Shown piece by piece: positions 1 to 9,000 of a DNA stretch of 64,000 nt (within the stretch, counting starts at the first letter, position 1; the number at the start of each line of letters is the position of its first letter). The position numbers were made by a program, and so were the translations under genes. Origin of the DNA: Ferruginibacter sp. (lineage in GTDB: Bacteria > Bacteroidota > Bacteroidia > Chitinophagales > Chitinophagaceae); the NCBI GenBank assembly GCA_025352695.1, contig JANXSK010000132.1, positions 31,662 to 95,661 on the forward strand, written 5' to 3'. The notes below the pieces were generated by a model. That model searched no databases. It saw only the letters and a program-made list of their open reading frames with translations, and was not told where the DNA came from.

Positions 1-991
1 CAATATCATCTAAAACATTTCCACCGCCATCTTCATTGCGCCAAACTAATGAGCGGTTACTAAAAATATAAGTTGTTTTTAAACTAAAAATTGTATGGTC
101 GTTTGGATTAAAGTTAATGTAAGTGCTGATTATATTCCAGGGGCTTTTTAACCAATTTCTTGCCCTGATAGATATTTTTGGATTTGCATTATAAAGACTG
201 TCTGATAAACCCCCGGGCATGTGTATTTTATTGCGAAGTAAGGAATACTCTATACCCATATTAAGTTTTGGAGATGCGGTATATTGAATTTTTCCAAAAC
301 CTGAAAGTTGCCACTGCTGACTGTTTGGTCTATAACCATCCATACTTTTATATTGAATAAATCCATAGTAGCTTATTTTTTTATAGTTGCCTCCAATCGA
401 GTTGAAAAAATTGTACATTCCAAAACTGCCAAGGGTTTGAGATGTAATAAATTGAAAAGGTTTGTCTTTTGGTGCATCCGCTGTTACGTAGTTTACTAAC
501 CCTCCAAATTGTGCTCCAAATTGTAATGAGGAAGCGCCTCTTACCATTTCAATTCTTTTTACTGCTTCCATTGGTGGAATATAATATGCTTCATTGTAAC
601 CATAAACATCAGCACTAATGTTGTAACCATTTTGTCTTGTATTCATTTCAATACTTTGGGTAGGATTTAATCCTCTGGTAGCAATACCGTTAGCAGTAAA
701 ACCACTGCTTTCTGTTTCAACAATATTTAAACCGGGTATTCTTCCAAGAATTTGGCGGGTGTTGTTGATTGCTTTATTGGCATCTAAACTATCAACAACT
801 ATTATTTCGTTTTTTTTACCTGCGTAGATAATTCCGTCTTTCATTTCTAATAAATGTCCAACTCCATTAACGGTTTGATAGCCCGTAACAATCACTTCTT
901 TAAGTAGTTTAGAACTATCTTTTTGTTGAGCTTTAATAGCTTTGAAGCATAGTAATGTTATTAAACATGCTGTTAGTTTTTTGATATTCAT
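1..991 (-). CDS. TonB-dependent receptor, FecA-like, N-terminal part (cut by window edge)
   Basis: The minus strand is open for 330 codons from an ATG at 991 to the left edge, so the barrel and C terminus lie outside the window. The start gives a signal peptide (MNIKKLTACLITLLCFKAIKA, cleaved near residue 21). A TonB-box-like stretch EVIVTGYQ follows around residue 35, then a plug domain from about 70 to 180 (RILGRIPGLN, IATRGLNP, VKRIEMVRGASSLQFG). The segment ADVYGYNEAYYIPPMEA resembles the ferric-citrate receptor FecA. Such receptors import siderophores or other large ligands across the outer membrane using TonB energy. There is no carboxypeptidase-like N-terminal domain, so it is not a SusC type. 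The substrate cannot be told from this part. A weak promoter box (CACATTTG, minus strand) lies about 20 bases upstream. Confidence 0.88.
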   Translation of the reverse strand, partial: MNIKKLTACLITLLCFKAIKAQQKDSSKLLKEVIVTGYQTVNGVGHLLEMKDGIIYAGKKNEIIVVDSLDANKAINNTRQILGRIPGLNIVETESSGFTANGIATRGLNPTQSIEMNTRQNGYNISADVYGYNEAYYIPPMEAVKRIEMVRGASSLQFGAQFGGLVNYVTADAPKDKPFQFITSQTLGSFGMYNFFNSIGGNYKKISYYGFIQYKSMDGYRPNSQQWQLSGFGKIQYTASPKLNMGIEYSLLRNKIHMPGGLSDSLYNANPKISIRARNWLKSPWNIISTYINFNPNDHTIFSLKTTYIFSNRSLVWRNEDGGGNVLDDI

Positions 992-1016
992 CAATTGCAG
1001 TTTTATTTGAATGCAA

Positions 1017-1486
1017 ATGTGAGATGCGTAAAATGTAATTGTCATTACAATCGGGAAAAAATATTGCTCAAGTGGGAAAATATTATTTTGCCGATAGATA
1101 TTTTGGGTGACTATTTTATTTATTGAAATTTGTGAGAAAGCTCAGATAAAGTATTTAATTTTCATTTCTTATACATTTACTTTTTAAGAGATTTTTATTT
1201 TTTTAAGAACATTAGATACTCATCCATCTTTTCTTCCCTTAATCCGTTGTTCCATGAGAGGTGATAACTTAACGAATAAGTTGGGGGATACCGACCTTGG
1301 GTACAGGTTATAGATTGGTAATAAGAATATTTTAAGAGCTAGCTTCCAACCAACAGAAGTACTTAACTAACACACCGACTAACTGGGTGAGAAAATATTG
1401 GAAAGCAATTTGGCACCTGTGCTCTTCATGCGCTGAAAAATACATTTATACATGCTTAAGTAATAAAATCTGCTACGGTTTAACAC
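1017..1486. other. Intergenic stretch without a recognisable gene
   Basis: About 470 bases separate the TonB receptor start from the terminator of the FKBP gene. The part from about 1190 to 1440 is richer in G and C than typical spacers here. In minus-strand translation it contains protein-like pieces (SWNNGLREEKMDEYLMFLKK ending near 1199, and SPNLFVKLSPLMEQRIKG in another frame). No frame is open from a start codon, so it may be the remains of a gene. I do not recognise the family. Confidence 0.3.
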
Positions 1487-1516
1487 AAAAAAAAGGTTGC
1501 CTTTCAGCAAACCCTT
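1487..1516 (-). terminator. Rho-independent terminator of the nrnA-FKBP operon
   Basis: Read on the minus strand, arms AAGGGTTTGC and GCAACCTT pair around the loop TGAAAG with two small bulges, followed directly by a run of eight T. It lies 20 bases after the FKBP stop codon. Confidence 0.7.
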
Positions 1517-1536
1517 CTTTTTAAAAAAATCTCTAA

Positions 1537-2562
1537 TTATTTATGAGCAGGAGGAGCCTGCTGTTGCTGACCTTTCATCTTTTCCTGCATTGCCTTCATT
1601 TGCATTTGTTGTTGCATCATTTTTTGCTGCATCGCCTGCTGATCTGCCGTAGCTTGTTTTTTGTCTGTAACTTCTACCACTTCAACATCAAAAATAAGGT
1701 TTTCATTAGGTGCAATAGCCGGAGCTGATCCCTGAGCACCATACCCCAAACTAGATGGAATATAAAAACGGGCTTTGGTTCCTTTTGAAAGCATACGTAA
1801 ACCATCAACCCATCCTGGAATTACTCTTGGCTCCCACATTTCAACTGGCAATAATTCTGTATGATGAAACTGTGAATCAACATTTGAATCAAATGGTTTA
1901 CCTGCAAAACTTAAACCTGTGTATTTCATTTTTACCCCAACAGAATCAGTAACTTTTGCTCCGGTACCTGCCTGAATAATTTCTACATAAACACCTTTGG
2001 GTGTTTTTTCTGCTTTAATATTTTTTGAAGCAAGATAGTCTGTGATTATTTTATCATCTTTCTTTAATTGAACCAAACTATTTATAGAGTCTTTTACTTT
2101 TGCAAGTTCCATTTGTACTTTGTAAGCACTGTCTGCAGCTTCTTTAGTTTTATAAATATTTACAATTTTGTAATACGCAATAAGGTGGCCTCCTTTTTTC
2201 ATGTAAGGCGGTGTGTTACCACCTTCTTTCATTACGCTATCAACCAATTGTTTTACAATGATGCTGTCACCCTTTTTTACTTGTTTAAAAATATTAAAAT
2301 AAGTAGGAGGTATCTGGGCAGAATCCATTGCAGCTATCTGGTTGGCAAATTTTCTTGAATCATACAACACCGTATCCTTATCGGTTCCTTTGTAAGTTTG
2401 TGTAAACTGAATTTCAAAAAAGTTTCCATTTTCTATAGTTTTTCCACTACCTGCTGAAATGATTTTGTACTCCATTCCTTTTTCACTTTTAGTAAAGGAT
2501 CCATTTGTACAACTTGCCAGTATAACTGTTGATACTGCCAACAAATAAAAAAATTGCTTCAT
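1537..2562 (-). CDS. FKBP-type peptidyl-prolyl cis-trans isomerase, lipoprotein
   Basis: A 341-residue envelope protein that should speed up prolyl isomerisation during folding of exported proteins. The N terminus is a lipoprotein signal with lipobox LASC (Cys18). The C-terminal FKBP domain spans about 185-300 and keeps core motifs (VKMKYTG, KPFDSN, VIPGWVDGLRMLSKG, ARFYIPSSLGYG, NENLIFDVEVVEV). Residues of about 30-135 look like a second, degenerate FKBP domain that has lost the GYG loop, a layout seen in Bacteroidota FKBP lipoproteins. The last 40 residues are an unusual Gln/Met-rich tail (QQKMMQQQMQMKAMQEKMKG). The gene follows nrnA by 13 bases on the same strand and probably shares its promoter. 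Confidence 0.9.
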   Translation of the reverse strand: MKQFFYLLAVSTVILASCTNGSFTKSEKGMEYKIISAGSGKTIENGNFFEIQFTQTYKGTDKDTVLYDSRKFANQIAAMDSAQIPPTYFNIFKQVKKGDSIIVKQLVDSVMKEGGNTPPYMKKGGHLIAYYKIVNIYKTKEAADSAYKVQMELAKVKDSINSLVQLKKDDKIITDYLASKNIKAEKTPKGVYVEIIQAGTGAKVTDSVGVKMKYTGLSFAGKPFDSNVDSQFHHTELLPVEMWEPRVIPGWVDGLRMLSKGTKARFYIPSSLGYGAQGSAPAIAPNENLIFDVEVVEVTDKKQATADQQAMQQKMMQQQMQMKAMQEKMKGQQQQAPPAHK

Positions 2563-2575
2563 GTTTTTTTTGTAT

Positions 2576-3595
2576 TTAGAATTGATAATTACTTAATTGA
2601 TCTTTATTTTCTTTCATGGCTTTTATAAACATAGCCGTTACTTCATCCAACGATTCTTTATTTTGTCCACCTGCTGCATTAAAATGCCCCCCACCATTAA
2701 AATATTTACGGGCAAATGTATTTACATCAAAGCCACCTTTACTTCTAAAAGAGCTCTTACGTTCTTCTCCCCTGTCGATAATAATGGCTGCCAGTTTAAT
2801 ACCTTGTATGCTTAAAGGATAATTTACCAATCCTTCTGTGTCACCTGTTTTTATATTGTATTTAATTAAATCTGCCTGGGGTATTGCAATAAGTGCCGTG
2901 TTGTATTCATAAAATAATTCCATCCTGTTAAGTAATACATTTCCCAAAAAACGAAAACGGTTTTCCAGAAAATTGTCATACAGTGCTTCGTGAACCGGTC
3001 CGTGGTTTAACCCCTTTTCTTTAAGATGCGATACCATTCTGTGCACCTTGGCTGAAGTTAAAGGAAAACGAAAAGAACCCGTATCTGTCATTACGCCTGC
3101 ATATAAACATTCTGCAACAGGTTCATTTATTTTATCATCCTCACCGCTTCCAATAATAAAGTCGTAGACCATCTCGCAGGTAGAACTTTTTGTAGTATCA
3201 CTTTCGCCGTATGTAAATTTATCAACCTGTGGTTCCTGGTGGTGATCAATTAATATTCGTTGCCCGGTCGCATTACATAATTTTTCCTCCATCCGTTTTG
3301 TACGGCTAAGTGTATTAAAATCAAGACAAAATATCCATTCAGCGGCCGCAATTGCTTTATCAGCTTCCTCGGTTTGTCTTTCATAATCCAACACATTTTT
3401 AATACCGGGCATCCAATTTAAAAAACTTGCCCAATTGGTTGGTGAAATAACTGTAACGGTATGACCAAACTGGATTAAAAAATTATACAAACCCAGAGAA
3501 GAGCCCATGGCATCGCCATCCGGTTTCTGGTGTGTAGTTATTACAACCTTGCGTGGCTGCGATAATAAAGGAAATATTTGATTGATTATAAGCAT
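2576..3595 (-). CDS. nrnA: DHH-family phosphoesterase, NrnA-like (oligoribonuclease / PAP phosphatase)
   Basis: A cytoplasmic metal-dependent phosphoesterase of 339 residues that in this family degrades nano-RNAs and may hydrolyse 3'-phosphoadenosine 5'-phosphate. Motifs in order are HQKPDGDAMGSSLG near the N terminus (metal site), LIDHHQEP (the DHH motif), GVMTDTGSFRFP, and the DHHA1 motif GGGHFNAAGG near the C terminus. An upstream in-frame ATG at 3607 would add four residues, but it overlaps the -7 promoter box at 3605-3612, so the ATG at 3595 is the likely start. This leaves a leader of only a few bases. It is the first gene of an operon with the FKBP lipoprotein. Confidence 0.9.
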   Translation of the reverse strand: MLIINQIFPLLSQPRKVVITTHQKPDGDAMGSSLGLYNFLIQFGHTVTVISPTNWASFLNWMPGIKNVLDYERQTEEADKAIAAAEWIFCLDFNTLSRTKRMEEKLCNATGQRILIDHHQEPQVDKFTYGESDTTKSSTCEMVYDFIIGSGEDDKINEPVAECLYAGVMTDTGSFRFPLTSAKVHRMVSHLKEKGLNHGPVHEALYDNFLENRFRFLGNVLLNRMELFYEYNTALIAIPQADLIKYNIKTGDTEGLVNYPLSIQGIKLAAIIIDRGEERKSSFRSKGGFDVNTFARKYFNGGGHFNAAGGQNKESLDEVTAMFIKAMKENKDQLSNYQF

Positions 3596-3604
3596 AAAGC
3601 GGCG

Positions 3605-3612
3605 CAAAAGTA
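3605..3612 (-). promoter_or_regulatory. -7 promoter box (TACTTTTG) of nrnA
   Basis: On the minus strand this matches the Bacteroidota consensus TAnnTTTG. It ends about 10 bases before the ATG at 3595, so transcription should begin almost at the start codon. It rules out the upstream ATG at 3607. No convincing -33 TTTG was found. Confidence 0.6.
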
Positions 3613-3730
3613 CTTGAAAGTTTTTAGTTTTCCGTTTTCTGTTTTATATTAACCTTTGGCTAACTTTTAAGTAAGGCAAAAAATAAAATATTTTAACTCA
3701 ATATTTAAAATGGTTAACTCAAAAACCAGT

Positions 3731-3738
3731 TATCTTTG
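3731..3738 (+). promoter_or_regulatory. -7 promoter box (TATCTTTG) of ndk
   Basis: Exact match to TAnnTTTG, 18 bases before the ATG at 3757. An alternative upstream start at 3736 lies inside this box and is therefore unlikely. Confidence 0.65.
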
Positions 3739-3756
3739 CGCCTCAAAATTCATATT

Positions 3757-4173
3757 ATGAGTAATAGAACATTTACAATGATTAAACCGGATGCAACCAA
3801 AAAAGGTTATACCGGAGCAATTTTAGAAAAAATAAACGGTGCAGGATTTAAGATTGTAGCATTAAAAATGCTTTACCTTTCGGCAGAAAAAGCGGGCGAA
3901 TTTTATGCCGTTCACAGAGAAAGACCTTTTTATGGTGAATTAGTAGAATTTATGAGTAGTGGTCCTATTGCTGCAGCAATTTTAGAAAAAGACAATGCGG
4001 TAGACGATTTTAGAATATTAATAGGTGCTACCAATCCAGCGCAGGCTGCAGAAGGTACCATTCGTAAATTATATGCTGCCTCTATTGGCGAAAATGCTAT
4101 TCACGGAAGTGATAGTGATGCTAATGCCTTAATAGAAGGTGATTTCTTTTTTAGCAAATTAGAGCAGTTTTAA
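3757..4173 (+). CDS. ndk: Nucleoside diphosphate kinase
   Basis: Transfers the gamma phosphate from ATP to nucleoside diphosphates through a phosphohistidine, balancing NTP and dNTP pools in the cytoplasm. The 138-residue protein is the usual length. It has the N-terminal [11 protein letters not shown] strand, the nucleotide-binding [18 protein letters not shown] segment, and the active-site loop [11 protein letters not shown] with the catalytic histidine. The start at 3757 is chosen because the promoter box ends at 3738. It is transcribed alone, divergent from nrnA, with a hairpin 48 bases after the stop. Confidence 0.97.
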   Translation: MSNRTFTMIKPDATKKGYTGAILEKINGAGFKIVALKMLYLSAEKAGEFYAVHRERPFYGELVEFMSSGPIAAAILEKDNAVDDFRILIGATNPAQAAEGTIRKLYAASIGENAIHGSDSDANALIEGDFFFSKLEQF

Positions 4174-4220
4174 CTTCATTATTTTCGAAAAGGAAACTTT
4201 TTAAGACATTCCCATATTTT

Positions 4221-4255
4221 ATAAGAAAGTCGCTATACGATAGCAGCTTTCTTAT
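4221..4255 (+). terminator. Hairpin after ndk
   Basis: ATAAGAAAG pairs with CTTTCTTAT and GCTAT with ATAGC, with a two-base internal mismatch and an ACG loop. The T-tract is weak. It lies between ndk and the convergent TraB/GumN gene and could serve both. Confidence 0.5.
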
Positions 4256-4325
4256 TGAGTAGACACTTAGATTTATTACAAGTGGTGTATAATTTTTAAT
4301 AAAGCAACGCTGCGACAAGGTTGAA

Positions 4326-5216
4326 TTATTGGTTCAGTAAAGGCTTTACGGTATAACCTTCTTTACGCAACAAGGCTATTAACCCTTTTTTACCTACCAA
4401 ATGTCCGGTGCCAACAGCAACAAATACCGGCGTTGTTTTCATTATCGTTTTTAATTGTATTACCCAGTTTTTATTTCTGTTATTTAATAATAAATTCTTG
4501 TGATCTTCTAAACCCAATTCTGTTTTAGTAAATAGTTTTTCGATATCATTTATACGCTGACTTTTATAAACATTCATCATGGTATCAAAATCTTTTTTGT
4601 TTGTTGCCATGCTGTCAATAGATTTTAATAATTCTTTTGCCTGTTCTTCATATGGAATACTGTCAAATACGGATGCCTGAAATTCCATAGTTTCCAGTCC
4701 CTTAATTTCTTTCTTTTGTAATTTTGCCACTTTAACCAACTCCTCTTCTACGCCCGAAATAGTTTTACAAGGCATCATTTTAGGATACAGCAACGCCTCT
4801 AAAAAAAAGGGTTTCATGCTTTGAATAAAAGACAGCGGCGTATGCAGCGAATCACTAAAATAACTTTCTATTTTTTTGTATTCTTCCGCAGTATATAGTT
4901 GTTCTAAAGTCTTTCCATCCTTCATATTCATCAGCATTAATCCACCTAACATCGTGGCAGGATCATCCATGTCCATTTCCATATACACTTTTTCTGACCG
5001 GCTAACCGCAGAGGTTAACTGGCTGCTAAAATGAATATCATTTTTACACATTAAATGAAAAGTACCAAAGAGGTAAGATGGTTGTGCCAGTCCATTAGCG
5101 CTCACTTCCCAAAGCAGAGAATTATCATTTTTATTAATGATTAACGCGGGTAGTTTAGTTTGTGCTTTGCACGAATAAAAAACTATGAGCAACGTTATTA
5201 ATTTAAGCAGTTTCAT
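4326..5216 (-). CDS. TraB/GumN family lipoprotein
   Basis: A 296-residue protein with a lipoprotein signal (VFYSC, Cys16). The family signature near the N terminus is LLWEVSANGLAQPSYLFGTFH, and GTGHLVGKKGLIALLRKEGY closes the C terminus. The TraB/GumN fold includes animal Tiki, a metal-dependent protease acting outside the cell. The conserved His in GTFH and GTGH and acidic residues such as MEMDMDD are the expected metal ligands, but bacterial members have no settled function. It starts 15 bases after the UbiD-like gene on the same strand, so the two are probably cotranscribed, although no functional link is obvious. Confidence 0.8.
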   Translation of the reverse strand: MKLLKLITLLIVFYSCKAQTKLPALIINKNDNSLLWEVSANGLAQPSYLFGTFHLMCKNDIHFSSQLTSAVSRSEKVYMEMDMDDPATMLGGLMLMNMKDGKTLEQLYTAEEYKKIESYFSDSLHTPLSFIQSMKPFFLEALLYPKMMPCKTISGVEEELVKVAKLQKKEIKGLETMEFQASVFDSIPYEEQAKELLKSIDSMATNKKDFDTMMNVYKSQRINDIEKLFTKTELGLEDHKNLLLNNRNKNWVIQLKTIMKTTPVFVAVGTGHLVGKKGLIALLRKEGYTVKPLLNQ

Positions 5217-5231
5217 ATTTTCTAATAATTA

Positions 5232-7073
5232 TTAAGACAAAATATTATAAAGACTTCCTCCCTTATTAAAGAATCTATCAATTTTTTTATCAATAGCAGG
5301 ATCTGTAATAACAGGCGGCGCATGGTGTGGTTTTATTCTTGCATCAAATACCAATGGTCCTTTACATCCCCAATGTTTATTTATGGTAGTGTCATCTATT
5401 CCATACATATCATGCGATGGATTGCAACGGGTAAAAGTAACCCATAAAAAATTACGCAATTGATCGCTTACAAAACGGGCATCATCACAAACAACAATTA
5501 CCGGAACAGTTTCTAAAACACTTGTTTTACTTTGTAGCTGGCTGTTTAAAATTTCCAATTCTTTTGTTGCTGTATCGTAACTTGAAAAAGGGTTTGTTTG
5601 CAAAGCAACTATACCGGGCATTACCAAAGTAGCTGCAGCGTAGTGCTGCAATTCTTTAAGGCAATCAGGCACTTCTTTTGCCAGCGTTCGGATAACTTCA
5701 CCATACGCTGCTATTACAACTTTACTGCCGGTGTTTAAGGAAGTACCTGAATAATCTAATGTGTCAATGGTAGTGTTGGTGTAAAAATGAATATCTCTTG
5801 TAAGCACAATGCGTTGCAAGATAAATTCAAGATATAAATGAATATTATTGGTAGTAAGTTTATTGGTATCATCGGCAGTTATGAATAAAAATTTTGCAAG
5901 GCTTAACTGACCTGTACCTAACACATGATTGGCAATTGTTAAAATTTCTGCAGGTTGTTTGGTGGGCGTATAAGGAGTATATCGTTCACTGCCAATGGCT
6001 AACAACAATGGATGTACGCCGGCAGCGTCAACTGCATGCACTTCCTTTAAACCAGGAATTTCTGACTGCACTGCACTGCCTGTTAACTCATGTATTAATT
6101 GCCCAAAACTTGTATCTTCCTGCGGCGGACGCCCCACTACTGTAAATGGCCAGATGGCATTTTTTTTTGCAAATATTTTATATACCCTCATCAAAGGAAA
6201 ATCATGCTTTAAACTATAATATCCCAGGTGATCGCCAAATGGTCCTTCAGGTTTATTTTCTCCGGGATATACTTCCCCAGTTATAACAAAATCAGCATCC
6301 GTGCTTATACAATATCCATCAACATAGCTATACCGAAACCTTCGTCCACCCAATACACCGCCAAAAGTCATTTCGCTAATACCTTCGGGCAGTGGCATAA
6401 CTGCTGCCACACTATGCGCTGGCGGGCCGCCAACAAATATGCTGACTTTTAAAGGCAATCCTTTTTTATTTGCTTTGCTTTGATGAACACCAATTCCACG
6501 GTGTAATTGGTAATGCAGTCCAATTTCTTCGTTTATTTTATACTCATTTCCGCTAAGTTGTATACGGTACATTCCAAGATTGGCATTTATTATACCGGGC
6601 TGTTCAATATCTTCTGTGTAAACCTGCGGCAGGGTAATAAAGGCACCTCCATCCATTGGCCAATGTTGAATTTGAGGTATGTCTTGTATTTGTATTTGCT
6701 GAAATAAAACCGGCTTACTGATTGGGTTTTTTAATGGCAATGCTTTTAACGCCGCCATGCCTGCCGAAAAGTTTTTGATTGGATTTTTAATGGCTTTAAT
6801 TGGTTCATTCTTCAATTCAATTAACTGTTGAACCAACGACAAGGTGTGCCTAAAAATAAATTTACTACGCTGTAATGTGCCAAAAATATTGGAAGCGGCC
6901 CTAAATTTACTTCCCTTTACATTTTCAAATAATAATGCCGGGCCTCCTGCTTCATGCACCCGTAAATGAATGGCTGCCATTTCAAGGTGTGGATCAACTT
7001 CTTCAATTATGCGTACCAATTGTTTGTTTGCTTCCAGATCGAGTAAACAAACTTCTAACGAATTATATGCCAT
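5232..7073 (-). CDS. UbiD-family decarboxylase (possible menaquinone-pathway decarboxylase)
   Basis: UbiD enzymes use prenylated FMN, made by a UbiX partner, to decarboxylate aromatic or unsaturated acids. The core motifs are here: GVHQSKANKKGLPLKVSIFVGG, GGVLGGRRF, and PEGPFGDHLGYYS with the conserved Glu and Asp of the active site. At 613 residues it is longer than E. coli UbiD (about 490), with an extra C-terminal part ending RFFNKGGSLYNILS. The long form is common in Bacteroidota, where it may act late in futalosine-type menaquinone synthesis. That role is inferred; no other pathway gene is adjacent, though a UbiA-like prenyltransferase lies at 55 kb. No UbiX is in the window. Confidence 0.85.
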   Translation of the reverse strand: MAYNSLEVCLLDLEANKQLVRIIEEVDPHLEMAAIHLRVHEAGGPALLFENVKGSKFRAASNIFGTLQRSKFIFRHTLSLVQQLIELKNEPIKAIKNPIKNFSAGMAALKALPLKNPISKPVLFQQIQIQDIPQIQHWPMDGGAFITLPQVYTEDIEQPGIINANLGMYRIQLSGNEYKINEEIGLHYQLHRGIGVHQSKANKKGLPLKVSIFVGGPPAHSVAAVMPLPEGISEMTFGGVLGGRRFRYSYVDGYCISTDADFVITGEVYPGENKPEGPFGDHLGYYSLKHDFPLMRVYKIFAKKNAIWPFTVVGRPPQEDTSFGQLIHELTGSAVQSEIPGLKEVHAVDAAGVHPLLLAIGSERYTPYTPTKQPAEILTIANHVLGTGQLSLAKFLFITADDTNKLTTNNIHLYLEFILQRIVLTRDIHFYTNTTIDTLDYSGTSLNTGSKVVIAAYGEVIRTLAKEVPDCLKELQHYAAATLVMPGIVALQTNPFSSYDTATKELEILNSQLQSKTSVLETVPVIVVCDDARFVSDQLRNFLWVTFTRCNPSHDMYGIDDTTINKHWGCKGPLVFDARIKPHHAPPVITDPAIDKKIDRFFNKGGSLYNILS

Positions 7074-7146
7074 TCCAAATAGGTTTCTGTGTAAAAGTAA
7101 AACACAAAACCTTTAAAATAGTTTTTATAATATAATTAAAAGCAGA

Positions 7147-7989
7147 TTAGTAAACCCTTGTAGGGCAACTAGTGTTGCCTGCAACACCAGTTCTGTTATT
7201 TCCTCCTGCACCAAGTCTAAAACTAATTGAAACGCCGGAAAAATAATACCAGTCTTTACTACCGGCATTTCCCCTGCGAGCATTCGCAGCTGGATACAAT
7301 AAACCTGTTTTTAATTCATTCCCCCTAAAAGCAAGATTCGCAGCTGTTTGTCCATTACTAGCTATCAATAATGTTTTATCTGCATACGTACTGCTTACAT
7401 CATCTATATAATCAGTAAACAATTTTCTAAACCCAATTTCAACACCAATGCGTATATTTTCATTTATTGCTAATTTAATACCTCCACCGAACGGTATTGA
7501 AATTTGAGTGAGGTTATATTTTGTACGTCCGTTGTAAAAGCCCTGACCTTCTGTACCCAAAGGTTGCAAATAAGTTTTTTTACCTAGTGAATCGAATGTG
7601 TAAGGATTAAAATGATAAACGGCAATACCAGCAAATAAATAGGGAGTAAAAGGTTGTTCATTTAAATTCAATAAATCATATTCAAGACTAAGATTAAATT
7701 CTGATAAAGCTGTAGTAAAATTTAAATTTCGGCTTACATTCTTTGTTTCATTTTTATCATCTCCACTTAGCTTACCTATTTTAACATTTCCCGTTACATA
7801 CAATTGCTGGGTTATTTCGTAAGATGCTCCGATGCCTAGAGCTAAATGGGATTGCTGAAAAGTAAATTTTTTGTCCTGCAAATCGCCTTGGTAATTACTT
7901 ATCCCTCCAAAAGTTGTTAACCACACTTGCTGCGCCTGTACTAAACTTACAGGTAAAAAAAAGGCCAGGTAAAAAATTAGTTTTTTCAT
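7147..7989 (-). CDS. DUF6089-type outer-membrane beta-barrel protein
   Basis: A 280-residue exported protein with signal peptide MKKLIFYLAFFLPVSLVQA. The mature part has alternating polar and hydrophobic strands typical of a small porin-like barrel (WLTTFGGISNYQGDL, SEFNLSLEYDLL, PYLFAGIAVYHFNP, ISIPFGGGIKLAI, RIGVEIGFRKLFTDYIDD). The motif YLQPLGTEGQG is characteristic of the DUF6089 family found throughout Bacteroidota. The C terminus is atypical for a barrel, ending in a short Gly/Asn-rich piece with one Cys (GNTSCPTRVY) instead of an aromatic residue. Ligand and role are unknown. It is probably a single-gene unit 73 bases upstream of the UbiD gene on the same strand. Confidence 0.75.
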   Translation of the reverse strand: MKKLIFYLAFFLPVSLVQAQQVWLTTFGGISNYQGDLQDKKFTFQQSHLALGIGASYEITQQLYVTGNVKIGKLSGDDKNETKNVSRNLNFTTALSEFNLSLEYDLLNLNEQPFTPYLFAGIAVYHFNPYTFDSLGKKTYLQPLGTEGQGFYNGRTKYNLTQISIPFGGGIKLAINENIRIGVEIGFRKLFTDYIDDVSSTYADKTLLIASNGQTAANLAFRGNELKTGLLYPAANARRGNAGSKDWYYFSGVSISFRLGAGGNNRTGVAGNTSCPTRVY

Positions 7990-8222
7990 ATAAATTATCT
8001 AATAGTAAATTATTGGAATAACAATAATCATTCCTTAAATTTCAATACAGGTACTCCCATTTAAACGAAAGATTACAGGTTTTGTTTTGCATAAAATAAA
8101 AATTGTAAGCCATGTAATAAGTATTGTGTTTATGCTATAATTTTATAAGCATAAATTATGAAATAAACAGTTTCTTAATAACAACAGTTCTACTTAAAAT
8201 AACTTGTTTTTGAAAATACAAA

Positions 8223-8954
8223 ATGGATAAAAGTCTTAATAAATATATTAGTGAAACAGGTTTCTGCTCAAGGCGGCAAGCCGATAAATACATTGATCAG
8301 GGAAGAGTTACAATAAATGGCACTGTAGCCATTAAAGGCAATCGTGTATTACCCGCAGACATGGTGGAAGTTGATGGTGAGCCACTTAAAAAGAAAGATA
8401 AAATTGTATACATGGTTTTTAATAAACCCGTTGGTATCACTTGTACAACTGATCTTAAAGATAAAGACAATATCATTTCGTTTATCAATTATAAAAGTAG
8501 AATATTTCCTGTTGGACGTTTAGATAAGCCTTCTGAGGGATTAATTTTTTTAACCAATGATGGTGATATTGTCAATAAAATATTGAGAGCCGGCAATAAC
8601 CACGAAAAAGAATATGTTGTTACAGTGGATAAACCAATCAACAGCGAGTTTATTAATAAGATGGGTAACGGGCTTAAAATTTTAGATACCGTAACTAAAA
8701 AATGCATTGTAAAACAAGAAGGTAAAAACCGTTTTAGGATAATTTTAGTGCAAGGACTAAATCGCCAGATAAGAAGAATGTGCCAGGTATTGGGCTACAA
8801 TGTTTACACGCTTAAACGAGTACGCATTATGAATATTACATTAACAAATTTACCTGTTGGTAAATGGCGTTACTTTACTGATGATGAAATAAAAACGATT
8901 GAAACGAATGTTTCATCTTCTATAAAAACAGAAGATGGTTCTTATTTTGAATAA
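8223..8954 (+). CDS. rluF: 23S rRNA pseudouridine synthase RluF-like
   Basis: Isomerises a uridine to pseudouridine in 23S rRNA (position 2604 for E. coli RluF). The 243-residue protein has an N-terminal S4 RNA-binding domain (residues 2-55, [20 protein letters not shown]) and an RsuA/RluB-type catalytic domain. The catalytic aspartate is Asp101 in [16 protein letters not shown]. The stretch [20 protein letters not shown] and the motif [12 protein letters not shown] are very close to E. coli RluF, which supports this subfamily over RluB/RluE. The C terminus continues past the RluF core with a short Ser/Thr-rich extension. It is monocistronic and convergent with rlmB. Confidence 0.92.
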   Translation: MDKSLNKYISETGFCSRRQADKYIDQGRVTINGTVAIKGNRVLPADMVEVDGEPLKKKDKIVYMVFNKPVGITCTTDLKDKDNIISFINYKSRIFPVGRLDKPSEGLIFLTNDGDIVNKILRAGNNHEKEYVVTVDKPINSEFINKMGNGLKILDTVTKKCIVKQEGKNRFRIILVQGLNRQIRRMCQVLGYNVYTLKRVRIMNITLTNLPVGKWRYFTDDEIKTIETNVSSSIKTEDGSYFE

Positions 8955-9000
8955 AATGTTCCCGCAATTTGCCTTTGATAAAAAAATATAAGACACTTTT

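Noticed and set aside
308..499. Short plus-strand frame at the left end
   Set aside because: It is antisense to the TonB receptor, whose minus-strand frame is clearly coding.
1250..1440. Structured RNA gene in the first spacer, because of its higher G and C
   Set aside because: No known RNA motif or convincing secondary structure could be recognised; left as an unexplained spacer.
3596..3607. Start of nrnA at the upstream ATG (3607)
   Set aside because: That codon overlaps the -7 promoter box.
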